From: Candidatus Merdivivens pullicola
GTDB taxonomy: Bacteria > Bacteroidota > Bacteroidia > Bacteroidales > UBA932
Assembly (NCBI GenBank): GCA_017694945.1
Contig: JADIMA010000036.1
Location: 19,179 to 83,178, forward strand
Direction of reading: 5' to 3'
DNA: 64,000 bases
Numbering within the stretch: position 1 is the first letter of the stretch; every line of letters begins with the position of its first letter. The notes beneath the pieces are model-generated. The model was given only the letters and a program-made list of their open reading frames with translations, ran no database searches and had not been told where the DNA came from. The position numbers and the translations under genes were made by a program. Positions 11,801-21,015 of the stretch are shown here, piece by piece.

Positions 11801-13083
11801 CGCTTTCCCAGTACGATGTGCCTTACGGTGCGACGCTTTACAAGGGGAACGGCGACAAGGTCAAGAAGGGAGACAAGATCTGCGAATGGGATGCTTACAA
11901 TGCCGTTACCATAGTAGAGACTTCAGGCCGTGCCGTTTATGACAGTCTTATTGAAGGCGTCACTTACAGGGAAGAGGCGGCAGACGAATACTCCCTGCAT
12001 AAGGAAAAGGTCATCATCGAATCCCGTGACCGTTCAAAGAACCCTACGATACATATCTTTGACAAGGACGGCAATGACATCAAGCAGTACAACCTTCCTG
12101 TCGGTGCCCATATCATGGTAGAAGACGGTGCGGAAGTGAATGTCGGTGACGTGATTATCAAGATTCCTAGGGCGATAGGCAAGTCGGGCGATATCACCGG
12201 AGGTCTGCCGCGTGTTACCGAACTGTTCGAGGCGCGCAATCCTTCCAATCCGGCAATCGTATCCGAAATCAACGGAGAGGTAGTCATGGGCAAGGTCAAG
12301 AGGGGCAACCGTGAAATCATCATCCAGAACAAGTCCGGTGAGAAAAAGACATATCTGGTTCCTCTGTCCAAGCAGATACTTGTTCAGGAGAACGATTATG
12401 TCAAGGCCGGAATGCGTTTGTCCGACGGAGCGGTTTCGCCTACAGACATACTTTCGATCCTCGGCCCTATCAAGGTTCAGGAATATATCGTCAATGAGAT
12501 CCAGAGCGTTTATCGTATGCAGGGCGTGAAGATCAACGACAAGCATTTTGAAATCATTGTCAGACAGATGATGCGCAAGGTGCAGATAGTTGATCCGGGA
12601 GATACGAGATTCCTGCCGGAGCAGATGGTTGACAAGTGGGATTTCGTAGAGGAAAACGATACTATCTTTGACAAGAAGTTCATTACCGATGCAGGCGATT
12701 CCACTAAACTGAAACCGGGCATGATTGTAACGGTACGCGAACTCCGTGACGAGAATACCTCCCTCAGAAGGCAGGATCTCCGTCTTGTCCAGTCGAGGGA
12801 CGCTATTCCGGCTACTTCAAACCAGGTGCTTCAGGGTATTACCCGCGCTGCATTGAGGACGAACAGTTTCATGTCGGCCGCTTCATTCCAGGAGACGACG
12901 AAAGTACTCAGCGAGGCTGCAATCAGAGGAAAAGTCGATACTCTTGAAGGCTTGAAGGAAAATGTTATCTGCGGACATCTGATTCCTGCCGGTACCGGTC
13001 TCAGGGAATACGGGGATCTGATTGTTACTTCAAAGGAAAGCCTGAGGAATTTTTCCGCGAAGGGAGAGACTGTTGAGAAATAA
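8833..13083 (+). CDS. rpoC: DNA-directed RNA polymerase subunit beta'
   Basis: [15 protein letters not shown] active site; zinc motif [23 protein letters not shown] at 8833 preferred over 8773. Confidence 0.98.
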   Translation: MKKDNKIKSNFTQISISLASPEEIYERSSGEVLKPETVNYRTYKPERDGLFCERIFGPTKDYECHCGKYKRIRYRGIICDRCGVEVTEKKVRRERMGHIKLTVPVAHIWYFRSNPNKIGYLLGIPSKKLESVIYYEKYIVVNAGAASEYGVSNGDLLSEDEYLDLMDKLPEENRSLPEEDPEKFVAGMGAEIIYDMLKKVDYDQLSYDLRYKIETETSQQRKAEALKRLSVIEAFRESRDVNRPEWMIMKIIPVIPPDLRPLVPLDGGRFATSDLNDLYRRVIIRNNRLKRLIEIKAPEVILRNEKRMLQEAVDSLFDNSRKSNAVKTEANRALKSLSDSLKGKQGRFRQNLLGKRVDYSARSVIVVGPELKMHECGLPKFMAAELYKPFIIRKLIERGIVKTVKSAKKIVDRKDPVIWDILENVMKGHPVLLNRAPTLHRLGIQAFQPKLIEGKAIQLHPLACTAFNADFDGDQMAVHLPLGNAAVLEAQLLMLGSHNILNPANGAPITVPSQDMVLGLYYITKPRAGAKGEGMKFYGPEEVIIALNEKAVDMHANIEVRYTDKDGNTSMVKTTVGRVIFNQLVPKEVGYINTLLTKKNLRDIISSVLKATSVARTAQFLDDIKHLGYTMAFKGGLSFNLGDVIIPDEKKELVENGYKTVAEIMNNYGMGFITNNERYNKIIDLWTTVNNKLTKIVEQRISNDQQGFNPVFMMLDSGARGSKEQIRQLCGMRGLMAKPQKSGSQGAEIIENPILSNFKEGLSVLEYFISTHGARKGLADTALKTADAGYLTRRLVDVSHDVIINEEDRGTLRGLIATAVKNKDEVVETLGERILGRTSVHDIYNPLTGDLIIRAGEEITEDIAALIETLPIEQVEIRSVLTCDSRKGVCAKCYGRNLATGRMVEKGEVVGVIAAQSIGEPGTQLTLRTFHVGGTASSTASESEIIAKYDGRLEFEELRTIKSKDGDKDRVIVVSRTTEVRVIDENTGITLSQYDVPYGATLYKGNGDKVKKGDKICEWDAYNAVTIVETSGRAVYDSLIEGVTYREEAADEYSLHKEKVIIESRDRSKNPTIHIFDKDGNDIKQYNLPVGAHIMVEDGAEVNVGDVIIKIPRAIGKSGDITGGLPRVTELFEARNPSNPAIVSEINGEVVMGKVKRGNREIIIQNKSGEKKTYLVPLSKQILVQENDYVKAGMRLSDGAVSPTDILSILGPIKVQEYIVNEIQSVYRMQGVKINDKHFEIIVRQMMRKVQIVDPGDTRFLPEQMVDKWDFVEENDTIFDKKFITDAGDSTKLKPGMIVTVRELRDENTSLRRQDLRLVQSRDAIPATSNQVLQGITRAALRTNSFMSAASFQETTKVLSEAAIRGKVDTLEGLKENVICGHLIPAGTGLREYGDLIVTSKESLRNFSAKGETVEK

Positions 13084-13102
13084 TTATTTTTTCTGATACT
13101 TA

Positions 13103-13136
13103 AGGGGGTATGTCGTATGATGTACCCCCTTTTTTT
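13103..13136 (+). terminator. Rho-independent terminator after rpoC
   Basis: AGGGGGTA / TACCCCCT stem followed by T7. Confidence 0.85.
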
Positions 13137-13171
13137 ATATATTTGCACCGTCGTTGAAAGTAAAGGGAAAA

Positions 13172-13723
13172 ATGGCAATAATCAGAGAAGTACTCGGATT
13201 CAAGCCTGTTATGGGCAAAGGTTGTTTCATCGCGGAGAACGCTGCTGTCATAGGCGACGTGATCATGGGAGACGATTGCAGCATATGGTACGGAGCGGTG
13301 CTCAGGGGAGATGTTAATGCGATAAGGCTTGGCGACAGGGTGAACATCCAGGACGGCGCAGTATTGCATACATTGTACAAGAGGTCTGTGGTAGAGATAG
13401 GTAACGATGTCTCTGTCGGCCATAATGCGGTGATACACGGGGCGAAGGTTGGCAACAACGTACTTATCGGAATGGGGGCCGTACTTCTTGACAATGTTGT
13501 CGTGCCCGACAATACGGTCATAGCGGCAGGCGCGGTGGTTTTGAGCAATTCCGTCCTTGAGCCGGGCGTATATGCCGGAATTCCGGCCAAGAAGGTCAAA
13601 GATGCTTCGGAAAGCATTGCCTTGATGACCAGGAACAATGCCGCAGGGTATCTGAGGTATAAGGAATGGTTTCTTAATCCCGATGCAAGGGATGAAGTAA
13701 GAAATGCCGATAATAACTTTTAA
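13172..13723 (+). CDS. Gamma-carbonic anhydrase family protein (hexapeptide repeat, YrdA-like)
   Basis: Left-handed beta-helix hexapeptide repeats, DDCSIWYGAVLRGD. Confidence 0.9.
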   Translation: MAIIREVLGFKPVMGKGCFIAENAAVIGDVIMGDDCSIWYGAVLRGDVNAIRLGDRVNIQDGAVLHTLYKRSVVEIGNDVSVGHNAVIHGAKVGNNVLIGMGAVLLDNVVVPDNTVIAAGAVVLSNSVLEPGVYAGIPAKKVKDASESIALMTRNNAAGYLRYKEWFLNPDARDEVRNADNNF

Positions 13724-13735
13724 CAGTAATATATT

Positions 13736-14872
13736 ATGAATCACAAAATGTTTTTATTTGCCGGAGCCGTAGCGCTTTTGGCATCATGCAGCCAGGGAGG
13801 TTATGTCATCAACGGAACCTTTGTAAATCCCGGCGATACTGCAACTGTAGAGAGGCATGCATACCTTTCTTCGGATTTTTCCAACATAGTCGATACTGCC
13901 GATATCGTTGACGGCAAATTCGTTTTCAAAGGCGAGTGCGAACAGCCTCTCCCTTACAGGATAAGCATAGAGGGCATGCAGGGTGCTGCCGACTTTTTCC
14001 TTGAAAATGCCAAATATACTGCCGAAATAGAACAGAGGGGGCCGTATATTTACAAGGGTTATGTAAATGGCGGGAATACTCAGAGCGTCTTCTATAACAT
14101 AGCAAAGACCAATGACGATGTGCTTGAAAGATACGGCCTTGATGCCGAAACTTTCATGACCGAGTTTACGTCCGCCGAGACTACTGAAGAAAGGCGCGAG
14201 GAGATGACTCGTCTGCTCGATACCGCAATGGCGGAGTCGGATTCATTGCAGAGCATCATAATTGACGCCTACATGGCCGAAAATCCTGTTTCGTATTTCG
14301 GCCTGATGACTCTTTATTCGAACATCAGTTCGATGTCCCCTGACAAAATCTCGGAAGAGATCCAGCCTTATGTCGATGCACCCGAGTTTGCCGAGCATCC
14401 TATCGTAGTCGAAATATCCGAATACGTAAAGGCGAACAGCCATCTGATGAAAGGCCAGCCTGCACCGGACTTTACGGTTCCTGACATGGAAGGCAACGAG
14501 GTGGCGTTCTCTTCAATCTATCCGGGCTTCAAGGTCACTATGATTGATTTCTGGGCTTCATGGTGCGGCCCGTGCCGTAACTTCAATCCTGCACTCGTTG
14601 AGATATACAATGAATATCACGACAAAGGCTTTGAAATAGTAGGCGTATCAATGGATAACGACAAAGATTCCTGGCTCCAGGCAATAAAGGATGACGGTCT
14701 TACATGGATTCAACTTTCAGACCTCGCATACTGGAATACAAAACCGAGGGAACTCTACAATGTTTCCTATATTCCTCAGAATGTCCTTGTTGACGGCGAA
14801 GGCAAGATCATTGCTACCAAACTTGACGAGGAAGGTTTGAGGGAAGTACTTGATGAGTATCTTGGGAAATAA
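13736..14872 (+). CDS. TlpA-like thiol:disulfide lipoprotein with N-terminal DUF4369-like domain
   Basis: Lipobox LLASCSQ; thioredoxin motif FWASWCGPCRNFNP. Confidence 0.9.
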   Translation: MNHKMFLFAGAVALLASCSQGGYVINGTFVNPGDTATVERHAYLSSDFSNIVDTADIVDGKFVFKGECEQPLPYRISIEGMQGAADFFLENAKYTAEIEQRGPYIYKGYVNGGNTQSVFYNIAKTNDDVLERYGLDAETFMTEFTSAETTEERREEMTRLLDTAMAESDSLQSIIIDAYMAENPVSYFGLMTLYSNISSMSPDKISEEIQPYVDAPEFAEHPIVVEISEYVKANSHLMKGQPAPDFTVPDMEGNEVAFSSIYPGFKVTMIDFWASWCGPCRNFNPALVEIYNEYHDKGFEIVGVSMDNDKDSWLQAIKDDGLTWIQLSDLAYWNTKPRELYNVSYIPQNVLVDGEGKIIATKLDEEGLREVLDEYLGK

Positions 14873-14924
14873 TGAAGGACAGTAGCGGCGCCTGCATGGC
14901 AAAGCGCCCGATTTCCGGATAAAA

Positions 14925-14965
14925 AAACTCCCCGGCAGCGAAAGTTCGTGGCCGGGGAGTTTCTT
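14925..14965. terminator. Bidirectional terminator between convergent genes
   Basis: ACTCCCCGGC / GCCGGGGAGT flanked by A7 and TT. Confidence 0.85.
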
Positions 14966-14981
14966 TATTGGTTTGAAACAA

Positions 14982-15446
14982 TCAGAACGGCAGGTCGTCT
15001 TCTTCGATGTTCTGAAGGTTAAGCGGTTCAGGCTCTTTCTTTGCAGGGGCTGCCTGCTGGGCGTATGTTGCAGGCGTGGCGGTGGCGGCCGGCTCAGACG
15101 CCCTTGCCGGATTGTCCTGCCTTCGTCCGAGCAGCTGTATGTTGTCTGCCGTGATTTCTGTAACGTAGTGTTTCACTCCTGTCTGGTCGTCCCAGCTGCG
15201 TGTCCTGATGCGGCCTTCGATGAAGAGCTGGGTGCCTTTCCTGACAAACTGTTCGGTTATGTCGGCGTTCCTGCGCCAGCATACGATGTTGTGCCATTCC
15301 GTGTTTTCACGGAGTTCGTTGTTCCTGTCACGGTATTTTTCTGTGGTGGCAAGAGTGAATGTCGCTACCTTGGTGTTGTTATCAAGGTATCTGACTTCAG
15401 GGTCTTTCCCTGCGTTGCCTATAAGGAGTACTTTGTTCAGTGCCAT
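14982..15446 (-). CDS. ssb: Single-stranded DNA-binding protein
   Basis: MALNKVLLIGNAGKDPEVRYLDNNTKVATFTLATTE..; C-terminal EEDDLPF tip. Confidence 0.97.
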   Translation of the reverse strand: MALNKVLLIGNAGKDPEVRYLDNNTKVATFTLATTEKYRDRNNELRENTEWHNIVCWRRNADITEQFVRKGTQLFIEGRIRTRSWDDQTGVKHYVTEITADNIQLLGRRQDNPARASEPAATATPATYAQQAAPAKKEPEPLNLQNIEEDDLPF

Positions 15447-16315
15447 TACATGATTTTTTTGTTTTCTGAAATGTAGTTTAACATTGCGGCTTCGTCTGGG
15501 TCTTCTCCGGTGAGCATCCGGAAGCCTGTTATAGCCTGGGCTATCAGCCAGATTTCCCCGGAAAGGTAATAACACCTTTGCGGGATGCCGATAAAGTCGT
15601 TTTTGAATCTGATTCCTTCTTTGCCGATGGACATCCCGCGGTATTCACGTGAAAATGACGGGTTCCTGTAATTGGCTTCAAGTATGCTTTTCCCTGTGTA
15701 GAACCGTTTGGGAAGGCGGCTCAGTTCTTCCATTACTACAGGAATGGTGTAGATTATGAGCTGGCTTTCGTACATGAGGTTCTCAAGGTCGCGTATTTTT
15801 CCGCCAATGATTTTTTCATTTCCCGGCCTTGCGACAAATCTGTCAACTGCAGCCTGGGTGCGGTTGACAATCACGGTTTCCATGCCGAGGTCGGATGATG
15901 CGCAGGCGGCGGCCATTCCTGCTCCGCCGCATCCTATGACAAGGGCGCGGATGTTTTTCTGTACGCTGCTGTCGTCCTCGATTTCAAAATGGTCTCCAAG
16001 TACCATCTTGAGTCCTGAGTAGTCGCTGTTGTAGGCCCGGAGAAGCCCTTCGGGAGTTTTTACGAGGATGTTGGCGGCTCCGATGCGCTTTACCGTATCG
16101 TCTGAAATGTCGGCTTCTTCGGCAGCCATGCGTTTGTACGGCGATGTTATGTTTATCCCGTCGTATTCGGCCTTGAAGCGGAACATGGATTCGTTGAAGC
16201 CGGGTTCTTCAATCAGCCCATATGTGTATCTGCCGGCGTATGCGGCATTGAACAGGGCCGGGCTGAGCGAATGCCCTATGGGTTTTCCGATGAGTCCGAA
16301 TTTCTTTGTTGCCAT
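15446..16315 (-). CDS. aroE: Shikimate dehydrogenase
   Basis: FGLIGKPIGHSLSPALFNAAY; ATG at 16315; stop overlaps ssb start (TAATG). Confidence 0.95.
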   Translation of the reverse strand: MATKKFGLIGKPIGHSLSPALFNAAYAGRYTYGLIEEPGFNESMFRFKAEYDGINITSPYKRMAAEEADISDDTVKRIGAANILVKTPEGLLRAYNSDYSGLKMVLGDHFEIEDDSSVQKNIRALVIGCGGAGMAAACASSDLGMETVIVNRTQAAVDRFVARPGNEKIIGGKIRDLENLMYESQLIIYTIPVVMEELSRLPKRFYTGKSILEANYRNPSFSREYRGMSIGKEGIRFKNDFIGIPQRCYYLSGEIWLIAQAITGFRMLTGEDPDEAAMLNYISENKKIM

Positions 16316-16337
16316 GTTGGGTTCTGATGGTTTTATG

Positions 16338-17165
16338 TCATAAAGTCTTCGTTCCGACGCGCTGGCGGACGGCTTCATACAGCAGTATCGCCGCTGATAC
16401 GGAAACATTCAGCGAGTCCAGCCTGCCAAGCATGGGAATCCTGATGTGGCAGTCGGCAGCATTTCTCCATGCATGTCCGAGGCCTTTGTCTTCACTTCCC
16501 AGGACAATTGCGCAGCCTGTTTTCATGTCTGTGTCGTAATACGGCTCCGAATCCTGCAACTGTGCTGTAAGGATGCGTATCCCTTTTTCTTTAAGCCATG
16601 CAATCGCTTCTTCCGAACTGCATGCAACTGTAGGCACGCGGAATGCGGCGCCGATGCTTGCACGTATCAGGTTCGGGTTGTAAAGGTCGCATTTGGGGTC
16701 GCATACTATCAGGGCGTCGGCCCCGCATGCTTCTGCGCTTCTCAGGACAGCCCCTATGTTTCCCGGCTTTTCTACGGATTCAAGCACGACAACAAGGGGA
16801 TGCTCTCCTGTTTCAAGCCTTGAAAGGCCCCTGTCGTCTTTCGCATGCATTTCGCAGACTATGCCTTCCGTCCCTTCCCTGTAGGCTATTTTTGAATATG
16901 CGGAAGGCGAGGTCTCGAACAGGGCCGTATTCCCGGCCGCTTCCTCGGGAATGAGTTCCAGCAGATCCTCGGGTGTTCCTCCGGTTATCTCCGGCGAGTA
17001 GAAGATGGCGCGTGGAATGAATCCCGCTTCAAGGCAGTGCCTTGTCTCGCGCCTGCCTTCGACTACAAACAGCCGCTTTTCCCTTCTTGCGCGTGATTTT
17101 TCCATCAGCGCAAGAAGTTCGCGGATTTTCGGATTGCTGGCCGAAGTTATTTTCTCAATTTTCAT
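16338..17165 (-). CDS. TrmH/SpoU-family RNA 2'-O-methyltransferase
   Basis: [38 protein letters not shown]-type and [22 protein letters not shown] motifs. Confidence 0.93.
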   Translation of the reverse strand: MKIEKITSASNPKIRELLALMEKSRARREKRLFVVEGRRETRHCLEAGFIPRAIFYSPEITGGTPEDLLELIPEEAAGNTALFETSPSAYSKIAYREGTEGIVCEMHAKDDRGLSRLETGEHPLVVVLESVEKPGNIGAVLRSAEACGADALIVCDPKCDLYNPNLIRASIGAAFRVPTVACSSEEAIAWLKEKGIRILTAQLQDSEPYYDTDMKTGCAIVLGSEDKGLGHAWRNAADCHIRIPMLGRLDSLNVSVSAAILLYEAVRQRVGTKTL

Positions 17166-18699
17166 CTTTGTTTTCCTTCTCCTCCCTTTTTTCAGGTCTC
17201 ATCTGAGGGAAGAAGAGCACGTCCTGTATGGTAGGCGAGCCTGTCATGAACATGGTAAGCCTGTCTATTCCTATCCCAAGTCCGGAAGTAGGCGGCATGC
17301 CGTATTCGAGGGCCCGTATGAAGTCCATGTCAATGAACATTGCTTCATCGTCGCCTTTGTCTTTGAGTCTTAACTGTTCCTTGAACCTTTCCAACTGGTC
17401 GATAGGGTCGTTGAGTTCGCTGTATGCATTGGCGAGTTCCTTTCCGTTTACGAAGAGTTCGAATCTCTCAGTAAGCGAAGGGTCTTCGCGGTGCCGTTTG
17501 GTAAGCGGGGAGGTCTCGACAGGATAATCGATGATGTATGTCGGCTGTATGAGGTTTTTCTCGCAGTATTCTCCGAAAATGGCATCTATGAGTTTTCCTT
17601 TTCCCATTGTCTTGTCAAACTCTACATCGAGTTTCCTGCATGTGTCGCGGAGCTGTTCTTCGTCCATGCCTTTTACATCTACGCCGGCATATTCCTTTAT
17701 CGCTTCAAGCATAGGAAGCCGGCGGAACGGGGCCTTGAATGAAATCTTCTTGCCCTCCAGTTCTACTTCTGTGGTTCCATGCAGCTTCAACGCTATCTTT
17801 TCAAGGAGTTTTTCCACAAATTCCATCATCCAGATGTAGTCTTTGTACGCCACGTATATCTCCACGCAGGTAAATTCAGGGTTGTGAGTCTTGTCCATGC
17901 CCTCGTTGCGGAAATTCTTGGCAAATTCATAGACGCCGTTGAAGCCTCCTACTATCAGCCTTTTGAGGTACAGTTCATTGGCTATCCTCAGGTAAAGGTC
18001 TATGTCAAGGGCGTTGTGGTGCGTTATGAACGGTCTTGCATTGGCCCCTCCGGGGATTGACTGCAATATCGGAGTCTCCACTTCAAGACAGCCCGCTTCG
18101 TTGAAATATTCGCGCATGGTGGAGATGATGATGCTTCTCTGGATAAATGTGTTTTTCACCTGCGGGTTGACGATGAGGTCAACGTAGCGCTGCCTGTATT
18201 TCAGTTCCGGATCCGAGAAGGCGTCGAAGACTTCTCCGTCCTTTTCCTTCACAATCGGGAGTATCCTGAGGGATTTGCAGAGTACCGTGATTTCTTTTGC
18301 GTGGACGGTGAGTTCTCCGGTGTTGGTTATGAACGCATATCCCTTGACTCCGATTATGTCCCCGATATCCAGAAGTTTCTTGAAGACGGTGTTGTACATT
18401 GTCTTGTCTTCTCCGGGACAGATTTCATCGCGTTTTATATAGACTTGGATGCGTCCGCTTTCATCTTGCAGTTCTATGAATGACGCCGCTCCCATGATTC
18501 TGCGGCTCATGATTCTTCCGGCAATCGTGACATCGGAAAAATTGCCTTTTTCTTCAGAGTACTTCTCTTTTATCTCGCCGGCTGACGCATTTACGGGATA
18601 AAGCGGTGCAGGGTACGGGTCTATGCCGAGTTCCCTGAGTTTCTCCAGTGAAGCCCTTCTCTGAAGCTCCATTTCATTTAAGTTATCCAAGTTGCTCAT
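17155..18699 (-). CDS. lysS: Lysyl-tRNA synthetase (class II)
   Basis: 514 aa; [46 protein letters not shown]. Confidence 0.98.
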   Translation of the reverse strand: MSNLDNLNEMELQRRASLEKLRELGIDPYPAPLYPVNASAGEIKEKYSEEKGNFSDVTIAGRIMSRRIMGAASFIELQDESGRIQVYIKRDEICPGEDKTMYNTVFKKLLDIGDIIGVKGYAFITNTGELTVHAKEITVLCKSLRILPIVKEKDGEVFDAFSDPELKYRQRYVDLIVNPQVKNTFIQRSIIISTMREYFNEAGCLEVETPILQSIPGGANARPFITHHNALDIDLYLRIANELYLKRLIVGGFNGVYEFAKNFRNEGMDKTHNPEFTCVEIYVAYKDYIWMMEFVEKLLEKIALKLHGTTEVELEGKKISFKAPFRRLPMLEAIKEYAGVDVKGMDEEQLRDTCRKLDVEFDKTMGKGKLIDAIFGEYCEKNLIQPTYIIDYPVETSPLTKRHREDPSLTERFELFVNGKELANAYSELNDPIDQLERFKEQLRLKDKGDDEAMFIDMDFIRALEYGMPPTSGLGIGIDRLTMFMTGSPTIQDVLFFPQMRPEKREEKENKDEN

Positions 18700-18732
18700 T
18701 TCAGAATTAATTTATTTTATCTTATCAAACTA

Positions 18733-18761
18733 CAAATTTACTCAAAAAAATGATAACTTTG
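18733..18761. promoter_or_regulatory. Back-to-back -7 elements: TAAATTTG (minus, lysS) and TAACTTTG (plus, recJ)
   Basis: caaattta 18733-18740 and taactttg 18754-18761; no clear TTTG -33 on either side. Confidence 0.5.
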
Positions 18762-18767
18762 CAATCT

Positions 18768-20504
18768 ATGGCAATGACGAAAAAATGGGTGCTTAAACAG
18801 CCGGGGGATCCTGAAATAGTCGGCCGGCTTTCAACCGAACTCGGTATTGACAGAGTTCTGGCGGAACTGCTTGTACAGCGTGGAATTACCACATTCGAGG
18901 ATGCACGGGAGTTTTTCCGTCCGGATTTGTCCAGGCTACATGACCCTTTTCTGATGAAAGATATGGACAAGGCCGTCGAGAGGCTGCATAAAGCCGTTGC
19001 CGGAGGGGAAAAGATACTTGTTTACGGAGATTACGATGTCGATGGGACTACGGCTGTGGCTCTTGTGTATTCCTTTATTTCTTCCCTGACACACAATGTG
19101 GATTTCTACATACCGGATCGGTATGTTGACGGATACGGGCTTTCTTACAGGAGCCTTGACTGGGCGAAGGAACACGGTTTCTCGCTTGTCATCACCCTTG
19201 ATTGCGGCATAAAGGCCAATCCGAAGGTGGATTATGCAAGAGAACTGGGCCTTGACATAATTGTCTGCGACCACCATCTTCCTGAAGACGACATTCCTGC
19301 CGCCGTCGCCGTGCTTGATCCGAAGCGTTCAGACTGCAATTATCCCTTTGATGACCTTTCCGGCTGCGGAGTGGGTTTCAAACTCGTGCAGGCGTATGCT
19401 TCAGCACACGGAATACCTTTTGAGCAGATACTTCCCTATCTCGATTTGCTGGCGGTAAGCATAGCGGCGGATCTGGTGTCCGTGGTCGGGGAGAACAGGA
19501 TACTCGCTTATTACGGCCTGAAGCAGATAAACGAGGCTCCGAGGAAGGGCTTGCTTTCAATGATAAAACTTTCGGGTCTCGACAGGTGCAAAATAACCAT
19601 TGACGACATCGTTTTCAAAATAGGCCCGAGAATCAATGCCGCCGGAAGGATGGAGTCGGGCAGAAGGGCTGTAGAACTGCTGATATGCGATGACGATGAG
19701 GTGGCAAGCAGCATAGGCAGGGAGATAAATGAATATAACAACGAGCGTAAAAGCATAGACCGGGAGATAACGGAGCAGGCCAAGGAAATGGTCAGGTCTT
19801 CAGCCGGTTTCGCGAAATCGAGTTCGACCGTTGTCTATAACCCCGACTGGCACCGTGGCGTAGTGGGCATAGTTGCATCGCGGCTTGTGGAAGCCTTTTA
19901 CAAGCCTACCATAGTTCTGACGAGTTCGCAGAACGGTCTCATCACCGGTTCGGCGCGCAGTGTGGCCGGATTCGACCTGTACGAGGCCATAGAAAGCTGT
20001 TCGGACATACTTGAAAACTTCGGAGGGCACATATATGCCGCCGGCCTTACATTGAAGGAGGAAAATCTCAAGGAGTTCAGCCGCCGTTTTGAAGAGTATG
20101 TGGCTTCGCATATTTCCAAAGAGACGATAACTCCTGTGGTGAACATAGATTCCTATCTTAATTTCAACCAGATAACCCCTAAGTTTTTCAGGATACTCAA
20201 GCAGTTCCAGCCATTCGGCCCGGGCAACGCCTCGCCGATGTTCATGACTGAAAACGTGTATGACAACGGCAACGGCCGTAAGGTGGGGGCTGATGCCGGA
20301 CATCTGAAACTCGAACTCATACAGGAAGACCAGCCATACAGGCATATTTCGGCCATTGCTTTCAACAGATCGGAGCATTTCGAGCATCTGGCGGCCGGGA
20401 ATCCGATAGATGTATGCTACTCGATTGTAGAAAATTATTATCGTGGCAATGCTACGATACAGTTGAGGATAGCCGACATCAAGGCCCGGGAGGATATTAT
20501 CTGA
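18768..20504 (+). CDS. recJ: Single-stranded-DNA-specific exonuclease RecJ
   Basis: DHH motifs DYDVDGTTA, CDHHLPED; ATG 18768 preferred because 18750 lies in the -7 element. Confidence 0.96.
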   Translation: MAMTKKWVLKQPGDPEIVGRLSTELGIDRVLAELLVQRGITTFEDAREFFRPDLSRLHDPFLMKDMDKAVERLHKAVAGGEKILVYGDYDVDGTTAVALVYSFISSLTHNVDFYIPDRYVDGYGLSYRSLDWAKEHGFSLVITLDCGIKANPKVDYARELGLDIIVCDHHLPEDDIPAAVAVLDPKRSDCNYPFDDLSGCGVGFKLVQAYASAHGIPFEQILPYLDLLAVSIAADLVSVVGENRILAYYGLKQINEAPRKGLLSMIKLSGLDRCKITIDDIVFKIGPRINAAGRMESGRRAVELLICDDDEVASSIGREINEYNNERKSIDREITEQAKEMVRSSAGFAKSSSTVVYNPDWHRGVVGIVASRLVEAFYKPTIVLTSSQNGLITGSARSVAGFDLYEAIESCSDILENFGGHIYAAGLTLKEENLKEFSRRFEEYVASHISKETITPVVNIDSYLNFNQITPKFFRILKQFQPFGPGNASPMFMTENVYDNGNGRKVGADAGHLKLELIQEDQPYRHISAIAFNRSEHFEHLAAGNPIDVCYSIVENYYRGNATIQLRIADIKAREDII

Positions 20505-21009
20505 GACGGTTTTTGAGCATTTCCGGAGTAAGCGAATAGGGGTGTACGGTCATGGATGCGCACTCCGAATAGACGGTTTCGCGTTCGCTGAGGAGTCCTT
20601 TCACTTTCGATTCCAGATTGCCGCCCTTGAGCAGAGGCCGGTTTTCTATCCCGTCCGTTTTCAGATTGTCAATGAGTTCTTCAACAGGACATTTGAAATA
20701 TATTGTGCAGGTCTGCCTGCTGATAAGTTCTGCGGTCGGTCTATAAACCGGCGCACCTCCGCCTAATGCGAATATCAGGTGGTTCATTCCTTCTTTCCGG
20801 TATTTTGAAACCGTGTCTGAAATATAGGAGTATTCCAGTTTCCTGAATCCGGTTTCGGACAGGGAGGAGAAAATTTCCGGAATCTTCATTTTCTCTCCCT
20901 TTTCTATAAGAGCGTCGGAGTCGGCGAAATCCCATCCAAGGGCATCTGCAAGCGACTTGCCTACGCTGCTCTTTCCGCATCCCATGAAACCTATCAGTGT
21001 GAATATCAT
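20497..21009 (-). CDS. aroK: Shikimate kinase
   Basis: GFMGCGKSSVGKSLADALGWDFADSD. Confidence 0.95.
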   Translation of the reverse strand: MIFTLIGFMGCGKSSVGKSLADALGWDFADSDALIEKGEKMKIPEIFSSLSETGFRKLEYSYISDTVSKYRKEGMNHLIFALGGGAPVYRPTAELISRQTCTIYFKCPVEELIDNLKTDGIENRPLLKGGNLESKVKGLLSERETVYSECASMTVHPYSLTPEMLKNRLR

Positions 21010-21015
21010 GATGTC

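Noticed and set aside
14973-15476. 167-aa plus-strand ORF opposite ssb
   Set aside because: Shadow of ssb, which has clear OB-fold and DLPF tail
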